13,281 bases of DNA from Opitutaceae bacterium UBA4094 (GTDB lineage Bacteria > Verrucomicrobiota > Verrucomicrobiia > Opitutales > Opitutaceae): positions 5,705 to 18,985 of the forward strand of contig DFYA01000263.1 in NCBI GenBank assembly GCA_002382525.1. The letters run 5' to 3'. Position 1 is the first letter of the stretch. The number at the start of each line of letters is the position of its first letter. The notes under the pieces were generated by a model. It saw only the letters and a list, made by a program, of their open reading frames with translations. It was not told the origin of the DNA and did no database searches. This document shows, piece after piece, positions 6,568 to 12,381 of the stretch. The position numbers and the translations under genes were made by a program.

Positions 6568-7569
6568 TCAACGTGCCACACTCCGCTCGACGTCGTCCGC
6601 CACCAGCAGCGGAAGCGGATCGACAGCGCGCACCAAAATATTCCCGCCTTTCGCCCGTGCCATGATGCGTGGCCCACCGCCATTGACATGGGCCTTGAAT
6701 CCCGAACGACCCGCGCCGCCCGCCACGACGTTCAATGGCAGCTCTCCGCGCACCGACACTTTGCCAAAAACAGACGCGCGCATGTCCAACGTGCATTCGC
6801 TCGGCTTCTCCACGATGAGCGTGAGCGTGCCGCCCGAAAGCGAGATGTCGGCAGGCCGCCGGATCGGCAGATCAAAACCCACGTCGGCATTCGAACCGCT
6901 TCCGCGCACCACCAACTCCCCGCGCACACGCTGGACTTCGATAAACCCGCCCCCGCTAGCGACGCGCGTATGAGTGCCCGTCCGACCCACCGTGATGTTG
7001 CCCGTCACCGTCGTCGCTTTGATCGTGCCCGTTGCGGCGGTGATCCCCACGCGTCCGGTATCGCTGCGGGCGATGATCGATCCATCGATCTCGCCTATAA
7101 AAATTTCCCCGGCCTGGTTACGCACGTTGATCCGTCCTTCAAGTGCACCAATCGCGATGCGCCCCTCCCCCGTCTCTATCGTTACATCGCTGCGTCGCGG
7201 CACCTTGATCTCGTAAACCAAATTGACCGGGGGCCACGCCGTCCACGAGAAGCTCACCGGTTTCACATAACGCGCGCCGACCAAAACCGCCCCGTTTTTG
7301 TGCTGCTTGAAAGAGAGAGATAATGTCGCGAGATGCTCGTCCATCGCGTCCTCCGAAGTCACCTCGGCGGTCTGAAGAACCACCACTTCGATCATGTGGG
7401 CGTCGTCGTGCGCCGAAACGTTCACGATGCCGCTAAACACATCTACTTTCAAAACCGCGTCGCCGGGCACCTCAAATCGATGTTCTACCCGACGCTCGAT
7501 CACTGCGGACGCCGTGACCGCAAAGAGCAGCCAGCCGAGCGTGAAGAGACATGGGATAACCCGCAGCAT
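6568..7569 (-). CDS. Secreted DUF4097-like beta-repeat protein
   Basis: A 333-residue protein with a signal peptide (residues 1-22, MLRVIPCLFTLGWLLFAVTASA), so probably exported to the periplasm or cell surface. The mature part starts with an immunoglobulin-like stretch, EVPGDAVLKVDVFSGIVNVSAHDD, then a DUF4097-type ladder of short beta-strands from about residue 118: VPRRSDVTIETGEGRIAIG, ALEGRINVRNQAGEIFIG, DGSIIARSDTGRVGI, GTIKATTVTGNITVG, and FIEVQRVRGELVVRGSG. This gives a right-handed beta-helix-like fold. The family's function is not established; it is often annotated as putative adhesin or as a companion of anti-sigma factors. No enzymatic motif is visible. No Shine-Dalgarno precedes ATG 7569. 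The 74-bp gap upstream (7570-7643) shows no clear terminator or promoter. It lies 55 bp ahead of the M32 gene and may be co-transcribed with it. Confidence 0.82.
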   Translation of the reverse strand: MLRVIPCLFTLGWLLFAVTASAVIERRVEHRFEVPGDAVLKVDVFSGIVNVSAHDDAHMIEVVVLQTAEVTSEDAMDEHLATLSLSFKQHKNGAVLVGARYVKPVSFSWTAWPPVNLVYEIKVPRRSDVTIETGEGRIAIGALEGRINVRNQAGEIFIGEIDGSIIARSDTGRVGITAATGTIKATTVTGNITVGRTGTHTRVASGGGFIEVQRVRGELVVRGSGSNADVGFDLPIRRPADISLSGGTLTLIVEKPSECTLDMRASVFGKVSVRGELPLNVVAGGAGRSGFKAHVNGGGPRIMARAKGGNILVRAVDPLPLLVADDVERSVAR

Positions 7570-7643
7570 CCGGAACGACTAGGGTATAATCCCTACCCGA
7601 CAAGCCCATTCTCCGGCCCATCCCTCGTTTTAATTAGGCCCGA

Positions 7644-7907
7644 TCAGGTCTTTTGAGCGTTGTTGCACACGTAGTGTGCCAGAGACCGATTCATCGTATA
7701 CGCCTTGAGCGAGGCGTCGCCGGCCTTGTCGTTGCGCTCGATCAAGAAACGCGGCGCCCGCTGCAACGCGACTTGCTCCTGTTCGGCGGCGGTGGCGATG
7801 AGCAGCAACGTTTCCGCGCGCGCGGGCAGTCGGGCCGCCGGGAAATTCGCATGCGTGGCGAGCCAGCGGAGGGTTTGTTGCATCGGAGAAGAAACGGGAG
7901 CGGTCAC
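7644..7907 (-). CDS. Small hypothetical protein (87 residues)
   Basis: Not recognised. I use the GTG at 7907; an ATG eight codons later (MQQTLRWLATHANFPAARL) would give 79 residues, and neither start has a Shine-Dalgarno. The composition is that of a real soluble alpha-helical protein: TLLLIATAAEQEQVALQRAPRFLIERND followed by KAYTMNRSLAHYVCNNAQ. There is no signal peptide or membrane segment. Another frame over the same stretch (7630-7944) is slightly longer but is Arg/Gly/Ala-rich like a shadow. The gene sits 70 bp after the ArsC-like gene and 74 bp before the DUF4097-like gene, all in one direction, so it may be part of one transcript. Function unknown. Confidence 0.55.
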   Translation of the reverse strand: MTAPVSSPMQQTLRWLATHANFPAARLPARAETLLLIATAAEQEQVALQRAPRFLIERNDKAGDASLKAYTMNRSLAHYVCNNAQKT

Positions 7908-7977
7908 GTCGCGGACACTGCATGAAGAACGCGCCGCGAGTCAACCCGGGGGCCGCGCCGGCACGCGACGCAGGCGC

Positions 7978-8382
7978 TCACGGCTTCAACGACGCAGTCC
8001 AGAGGGTCTCGTCAAAACCCACCAAGCCTGCGTCCGCGTGCGCAGACTCGTGCGTCGCGCCGGTTCCGAGGACGAACGGTCGTTTCACGAGATTCCCGTT
8101 GCTCGCGAGTAACGCGATGGCATCGGCCTCGGACATCGCCGGCAGTTTTTCCCCGAGCTTTTGCGCGCGATAATCGACGCCGGACGTGTTGAAGAGTTTG
8201 CGCAACGCGCCCGCGCCGCCGAGTCGCGCCAACATCGTGCGCAGCTCCGCCGGCGTCGGCGGCGTTTCACGAATCGGTTTTTCAACAAACGCGATCTCGT
8301 GCGCGCGCAGCCACTTCACGGCGCGGCGGCAGGTGTCGCAGTTGGCGTAGGTGTAAACGGTGAGCGAGGCGGTGCGCGTCAT
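7978..8382 (-). CDS. ArsC/Spx-family thiol protein (arsenate reductase-like)
   Basis: A 134-residue protein with the thioredoxin-like ArsC/Spx/YffB fold. It begins TVYTYANCDTCRRAVKWLR, with a CXXC at Cys15/Cys18, followed by LRKLFNTSGVDYR (60-72) and NLVKRPFVL (98-106) with the Arg101-Pro102 pair typical of the family. The length fits single-domain members. The start is ATG 8382, overlapping the stop of the upstream exonuclease-like gene as ATGA, which implies translational coupling. Spx-type proteins act on RNA polymerase in Firmicutes; in Gram-negatives, YffB-like members have no firm role. True arsenate reduction is not supported by neighbours: no ars transporter or regulator is present. 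A general thiol or redox role is the safest reading. Confidence 0.88.
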   Translation of the reverse strand: MTRTASLTVYTYANCDTCRRAVKWLRAHEIAFVEKPIRETPPTPAELRTMLARLGGAGALRKLFNTSGVDYRAQKLGEKLPAMSEADAIALLASNGNLVKRPFVLGTGATHESAHADAGLVGFDETLWTASLKP

Positions 8383-9872
8383 TTGACCCACTCTTTGCCT
8401 TGGATCACGAATTGCCAATTGCCTTTGAAGGTGCCGAGTTCGCCGTAGAAACGCACTGTCTCGCCGACGCGCACGCGTTCGCGAAAGGCGTCGCGAATCT
8501 CCTTCCGATGGCTGAACACGTCGTAGTCGCGCCCGAGCACCTTCACCTTCACGTGGCCGCGGTCGTTGACGTAAGCCGCAGACGTCTCGAAGTAGAAAAT
8601 CTTCCCGTTGTAGGTGCCGTCGCGCAGGTCCGCGTCCTTGGGGAGTTCCGCCACCGAGAGGGCGTTTTGAAACAGATCGACCGGTGCATAATCGACTTTG
8701 ATCACGCTCGACGTGTCGTCGGTAGTCGGACGCACGAGCGGCATCCACCGATCGGCGCGGTTGTCGGGCACGGTGCGGAAACGTGCGATCAGCGGGAAGT
8801 GATCGGAGAAGCCCATGCCCGGCGCGGGGTAAGGTTTCCAACGTTGCGGGATGCCGAGCGAGTCACTGTTGAGCCCCGGGATCTTCATCACGGCGAAGCT
8901 GTTGTCCTCATATTGCACGCCGCGCATGTCGTAGAGCCCGCGCGAGAGGATCACATGCATGAGCGTGCCCCATTCGCCCCGAAACACGTCGCTGCCGCGC
9001 GCGTCGGACGGCAGCTCGAACCAGAGGTTGTAGAGGTCGCGCTCCTTGCCGCGGATGGCGAGTTCGTTGCCTTGCGAACCGAGGATGTCGTTGATGCCCG
9101 TCTCGCGCAGATCGCGGTAGCGCACCTTCTGGTTGTAATGGGAGTTGAGGTCGCCGCCGACGACGATGTCGGCGTTGGCATCGGTCGCCAGAATCTCGTC
9201 GAGGCGCGCGCGCAACACCCGCCCGGCGACGCGACGATCCACCTCGGTCTCCAGATTGCTCGCACCGGATTTCCAATGGTTGTTGAACACGAACAACGCG
9301 TGCCCGCGCACGTCGAGTTCAGCCTCCACGATCGGCCGCGCGTTGGGAATCGGATGCAGGCGCGAACGTTTCACCGGGAACCGCGAAAAGATCACGCACT
9401 TCACCGCAAGCACACCGGAGCGGTCGTCGCCATCGACGATGCGGTAGCCGCGCATGCCTTCGTCGTGGAGGGCCTTCAACAACCACGCTTCCGCCGGCAC
9501 GCCCGCCAACTCCGCCGGCAACGGCTCCTGTGCGAGCAGCTCGGTGTAACGTCGGTCTTCATGCGCCGCAAGCCAGGCGGCGACATCCTTCACCGTAGAG
9601 TCCGGCGTCTGGTCGGCCTCGATCTCGTTGAATAGAATCACGTCGGGCCCCGCGCCTTGATCTACGGTGGCGAGCACGCGGGAGATGTTGGCCAATTTCA
9701 CCGCGAGGTGCGCGGGCGTGTATTTCGGCGCTTGGTAATCGTCGTAAGCCGCCACGCCGTCGGCATCGAAAAGGTTCTCGACGTTATACACCACCAATGT
9801 GAACGAACGCCCCCACGCGAACGACACCGACACGAGAAACGACAACAGAAACAGAGTGAGGCGCGGGCGCAT
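8379..9872 (-). CDS. Secreted endonuclease/exonuclease/phosphatase-family protein
   Basis: A 497-residue exported protein. The signal peptide is residues 1 to about 21 (MRPRLTLFLLSFLVSVSFAWG). The EEP (DNase I-like) catalytic core runs from about 23 to 368: YNVENLFD (Asn30), the metal-binding NEIE with Glu83, FNNHWKSG with His199, GGDLNSHYN with Asp241 and Asn243, and the closing GFSDHFPL with Asp357/His358. All key residues are present. A C-terminal domain of about 120 residues (376-497, ending GTFKGNWQFVIQGKEWVK) is rich in beta-strands and looks like an OB-type nucleic-acid-binding module; that is inference from the pattern. An extracellular or periplasmic nuclease is the likeliest role, though phosphodiesterase activity on other substrates is possible. 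No Shine-Dalgarno precedes ATG 9872 (ACTTACTTCTTTT). It overlaps the ArsC-like gene by four bases. Confidence 0.9.
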   Translation of the reverse strand: MRPRLTLFLLSFLVSVSFAWGRSFTLVVYNVENLFDADGVAAYDDYQAPKYTPAHLAVKLANISRVLATVDQGAGPDVILFNEIEADQTPDSTVKDVAAWLAAHEDRRYTELLAQEPLPAELAGVPAEAWLLKALHDEGMRGYRIVDGDDRSGVLAVKCVIFSRFPVKRSRLHPIPNARPIVEAELDVRGHALFVFNNHWKSGASNLETEVDRRVAGRVLRARLDEILATDANADIVVGGDLNSHYNQKVRYRDLRETGINDILGSQGNELAIRGKERDLYNLWFELPSDARGSDVFRGEWGTLMHVILSRGLYDMRGVQYEDNSFAVMKIPGLNSDSLGIPQRWKPYPAPGMGFSDHFPLIARFRTVPDNRADRWMPLVRPTTDDTSSVIKVDYAPVDLFQNALSVAELPKDADLRDGTYNGKIFYFETSAAYVNDRGHVKVKVLGRDYDVFSHRKEIRDAFRERVRVGETVRFYGELGTFKGNWQFVIQGKEWVK

Positions 9873-10001
9873 AAAAGAAGTAAGTTGCAGTGAGCTTTTC
9901 TACCCGCCCGCACGATGCAAAGACGAAGAGGTGCGTTTCTTACGCTTTGTTGATGGCCGCTCCAATTGACGCGTTCGCACCACCCTGCACGCTCCCCCGC
10001 C
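9873..10001. promoter_or_regulatory. Divergent intergenic region, nuclease gene / ABC ATPase gene
   Basis: These 129 bp separate two divergent start codons and should carry both promoters. I could not identify a convincing sigma-70 hexamer pair. Both start codons are preceded by pyrimidine-rich stretches without a Shine-Dalgarno. Confidence 0.4.
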
Positions 10002-10787
10002 ATGTCCGCTCCGCTTCTGCACATCGACGCGCTCACCGTCCAACGCGAGGCCACCACGTTGCTGCGCGCCGTGTCGTGGCGGGTGGAGCCTGGGCAACAC
10101 TGGGTGATCCTCGGGCCGAATGGCTGCGGCAAAACCTCCCTCCTCAAAGCCCTCACCGGCTACCTCACGCCCACGTCTGGCGAGATCGAGCTACTCGGCG
10201 AACACTACGGCCAAAGCGATTGGCGCGATCTGCGTCTCCAAATCGGCCTCGTGACCACCGCCCTGCAGGCGAGCGTCCCAGCCGACGAGCCCGCGCTCGA
10301 AACCGTCGTCAGCGGGAAATACGCGCAGCTCGACCTCTGGATGGACGTGACGGCCGCCGACCGCCGCGCGGCGATGAAACTCCTGCGCCTGGTCAACGCC
10401 GCCAAGTTGCCCTCGCGTCTCTGGAGCCACCTCTCGCAAGGCGAACGTCAACGCGTGCTCATCGCCCGCGCGCTCATGGCGAAACCCAAGCTCCTCATCC
10501 TCGATGAGCCATGCGCCGGCCTCGACCCGGTGGCGCGCGTCCATTTTCTGCGCTTCATCACCGACCTCGCGCGCACGCCGGAGAGCCCCGCTCTCGTGCT
10601 CGTGACGCACCACGTCGAAGAAATCACGCCGGCCTTCACCCACGCGCTGGTGCTCGCCGCCGGAGAGGTCGTCGCCGCCGGCCCAATCGTTTCCACGCTG
10701 ACATCCGCCACGCTGTCGCGGGCCTTCGGCGCATCGGTGCGCCTCACGCGCAGCCGCGACGCTTTCCGACTCGACGTTTCCGCATGA
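10002..10787 (+). CDS. Stand-alone ABC transporter ATP-binding protein (YlmA/ModF-like)
   Basis: A 261-residue ATPase with all ABC motifs: Walker A GPNGCGKT (38-45), a Q-loop region near residues 80-89 (QIGLVTTALQ), signature LSQGE (144-148), Walker B LLILDEP (164-170), and the H-loop in LVTHHVEE (200-207). The HHVEEITPAFTHALVLAAGEVVAAG ending resembles the YlmA/ModF group, whose substrate is not established. The start is ATG 10002 (MSAPLLHIDALTV); a TTG twelve codons upstream is less likely. No permease or binding protein is visible. Its stop overlaps the start of the CaCA-like membrane protein gene (ATGA), so the two are made together and may or may not work together. Confidence 0.93.
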   Translation: MSAPLLHIDALTVQREATTLLRAVSWRVEPGQHWVILGPNGCGKTSLLKALTGYLTPTSGEIELLGEHYGQSDWRDLRLQIGLVTTALQASVPADEPALETVVSGKYAQLDLWMDVTAADRRAAMKLLRLVNAAKLPSRLWSHLSQGERQRVLIARALMAKPKLLILDEPCAGLDPVARVHFLRFITDLARTPESPALVLVTHHVEEITPAFTHALVLAAGEVVAAGPIVSTLTSATLSRAFGASVRLTRSRDAFRLDVSA

Positions 10788-11833
10788 ACCCGGTGCCCGG
10801 CTGGCTCTCCCTCCTAGGACTCAACGATCCCATCACCTACACGGTGCTGTTTCTTGCGTCGTCGTTGTTCATTTTGTGGCGCCTCGAATCGATCATGGAT
10901 CGCGGCTTCGAAGGCACGGCGCTCGGCACGCTCGTCATGCCGTTGTGCTCGGGTTTGGGCAACCTGCTCTTCGTGTTCATCGTCGCCCGCAGCGACACGC
11001 CCGCGCAGGAGGTCATGACCAACGCCCTCGTCAACAACGTCACCAACCTCACGTTGTTGCTCGGCCTGCCCGCGATCCTTTGGGGACTCGCGATCATGCC
11101 GTCCGCCTCGGCGACCATCGCCTCCGGCGCGAGTTCGGGCAAACGCCCGCGCCGCACTCGCGCCGGTAAGGCCGGCGCCGACGCCGATCTGCCCAACCGT
11201 CTCAACCGCCTGTCGATCATCCTCACGCTCGTCGCCGTGATGTTTTTTTCCGGCACCACTTGGGCGCTCGCCCAAGATGGCGTGCTCGGTTTCTCCGACG
11301 GCCTCGTGCTCGTGGGCATGTTTGTCTTTTGGCAAAGCTTCCAGGTCTTCGACGTGCTCAAACACAACGCCCGCCAACGCGTCACCCTGGGCCCCGGTTT
11401 TTGGCTGGATCTCGCACTGGTCGTCGTCGGCGGCGTCGTGCTCTTCACGAGTATCGACGAATTGGTGACATGGCTTTCCAGCCAACAGACCGGGTTCTTC
11501 CGCGCCGACAACCTCGGTTGGCTCACCGGTTGGCTGATGGTCCTGCCTAACGCGTTGCTCGCGTTTTATTACGCCGCCCGCCGACGTGCCGAGGTCGTTT
11601 ACGCGTCCCAGGTCGGTGACGGTCACATCTGCATTCCGCTCGGCGTGGGGCTCTTCGCCCTGATGAAACCGCTCCCCATGCCGGCCAACGCCGACCTCGG
11701 GCTGATGTTGCTCATGGCCGGTGCCGGCCTGCACGCGCTGCTCCTGCTGGTCACCGGCGGACTTGCCCGCTGGGCGGGCTGGTTGCTGGTGGCGGCTTAC
11801 ACCGCGTTCGTGCTCAACGGCTGGGCGGGCTGA
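10784..11833 (+). CDS. CaCA-superfamily (sodium/calcium exchanger-like) membrane protein, divergent
   Basis: A 349-residue polytopic inner-membrane protein with about ten hydrophobic segments (about 17-33, 45-68, 82-104, 142-165, 170-188, 206-224, 248-264, 281-295, 305-325, 330-346). A basic, Gly/Ala-rich loop (about 110-140) splits it into two halves, as in CaCA exchangers. Alpha-repeat 1 would be GLGNLLFVFIVARSD then ALVNNVTNLTLLLG; alpha-repeat 2 VLPNALLAFYYAARR then SQVGDGHICI. By manual alignment, Asn60 and Asn256 stand where the family has the ion-binding Glu (T/S-LPE), while the Asn85 and Asp279 positions look conserved. The family call therefore rests on topology and weak motifs, and the substrate may not be calcium. 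The start ATG 10784 overlaps the ABC gene stop. The 3' end overlaps the convergent hypothetical gene by 37 bp. Confidence 0.68.
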   Translation: MNPVPGWLSLLGLNDPITYTVLFLASSLFILWRLESIMDRGFEGTALGTLVMPLCSGLGNLLFVFIVARSDTPAQEVMTNALVNNVTNLTLLLGLPAILWGLAIMPSASATIASGASSGKRPRRTRAGKAGADADLPNRLNRLSIILTLVAVMFFSGTTWALAQDGVLGFSDGLVLVGMFVFWQSFQVFDVLKHNARQRVTLGPGFWLDLALVVVGGVVLFTSIDELVTWLSSQQTGFFRADNLGWLTGWLMVLPNALLAFYYAARRRAEVVYASQVGDGHICIPLGVGLFALMKPLPMPANADLGLMLLMAGAGLHALLLLVTGGLARWAGWLLVAAYTAFVLNGWAG

Positions 11834-12270
11834 GCCTGTTTGGCCGACACGATGAGAAGCAGCGGATCGGCGCGGAACCGTTCGCTCATTCCGAACCACG
11901 CCACTTGCGCCTTCAGCCACTGGGCGTGCATACGAATCTGCTCCATGGAGCGTTTCGTGTGGTTCGCCAAAAGATAAGCCGCCGGGCCCACGCGCATGGC
12001 CGCATCGTAAGTGTGCCCATCCGTGCCCGTGCCAAACACAAAACCGCCCACGTCGAGATCCTCCCCAGTCAGGTCGGCGCGCAATGTGCCCACATCGCGG
12101 GCAAACGACGAGAGAAACTCGGCGGCCCGTGGACCTTCGTAGCCCTGCACCGTGCCGTTGGAACTACCGAGGGCGACGAGCACCCATTCATCGAAAACGG
12201 GCTCACCGTAGAGCGCGGACATACGTTTAAAGCCGGAGCGGATTTCCGAGAGGGCAGACTCTAAGTTCAT
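11797..12270 (-). CDS. Hypothetical protein (157 residues), unknown family
   Basis: Not recognised. A soluble-looking alpha/beta protein: an amphipathic N-terminal helix (MNLESALSEIRSGFKRMSALYG), then FDEWVLVALGSSNGTVQGYEGPRAAEFLSSFARDV, a Gly-rich DVGGFVFGTGTDGHTYDAAMRVGPAAYLLANHT segment, and a C-terminal helix (QIRMHAQWLKAQVAWFGMSERFRADPLLL). There is no signal peptide, membrane helix or metal motif. The mix of beta-strand and helix with two clear conserved-looking blocks argues that it is a real gene and not a shadow. It runs tail-to-tail into the CaCA-like gene, overlapping it by 37 bp. ATG 12270 has at best a weak GAG upstream. An 18-codon frame ends in ATGA overlap with this start. Confidence 0.75.
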   Translation of the reverse strand: MNLESALSEIRSGFKRMSALYGEPVFDEWVLVALGSSNGTVQGYEGPRAAEFLSSFARDVGTLRADLTGEDLDVGGFVFGTGTDGHTYDAAMRVGPAAYLLANHTKRSMEQIRMHAQWLKAQVAWFGMSERFRADPLLLIVSAKQAQPAQPLSTNAV

Positions 12271-12320
12271 GGCATCTCATTCAGTCGCCGCGCCCGGAGC
12301 CGCCAAGGTGAAACCCCCAT
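12267..12320 (-). CDS. Possible short upstream ORF (17 residues)
   Basis: ATG 12320 opens a frame coding MGVSPWRLRARRLNEMP and stops at a TGA that overlaps the start of the 157-residue gene as ATGA. GGTGAG lies just ahead of its ATG. It may be a coupling leader peptide or chance; the Arg-rich composition is also expected from GC-rich noncoding DNA. Confidence 0.2.
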   Translation of the reverse strand: MGVSPWRLRARRLNEMP

Positions 12321-12342
12321 GCTCACCGCCGAACCGCGCAGG

Positions 12343-12358
12343 TTTATAAATTTTTATC
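12343..12358. promoter_or_regulatory. AT-rich island with TATAAA, candidate promoter for the 157-residue gene
   Basis: Sixteen nearly pure A/T bases (TTTATAAATTTTTATC) stand out in the GC-rich gap between hrpA and the hypothetical gene. On the minus strand they read GATAAAAATTTATAAA and could supply a -10 element. A TTGCAG lies upstream, but its spacing to TATAAA (21 bases) is too long for a good sigma-70 site, so the call is tentative. Confidence 0.3.
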
Positions 12359-12381
12359 AGGCCTCCTGGCTGCAATGCCGC

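Noticed and set aside
7585..7590. Perfect plus-strand TATAAT
   Set aside because: No -35 element at the right distance and no plus-strand gene follows; it is more likely chance or part of the small AGGG/CCCT inverted repeat there.
7630..7944. 104-codon alternative frame over the 87-residue hypothetical
   Set aside because: Arg/Ala/Gly-rich composition typical of a shadow; the other frame has a more natural amino-acid mix.
7978..8841. 287-codon frame extending the ArsC-like protein upstream
   Set aside because: The extension is antisense-like Arg-rich sequence within the nuclease gene in another frame; the conserved ArsC fold starts at ATG 8382.
8400..9635. 411-codon plus-strand ORF over the secreted nuclease gene
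   Set aside because: Antisense shadow; the minus strand has a signal peptide and complete EEP motifs.
10814..11920. 368-codon minus-strand ORF over the CaCA-like gene
   Set aside because: Composition is Glu/His/Gly/Arg-rich as expected from the antisense of a membrane protein; no domain visible and it covers two other genes.
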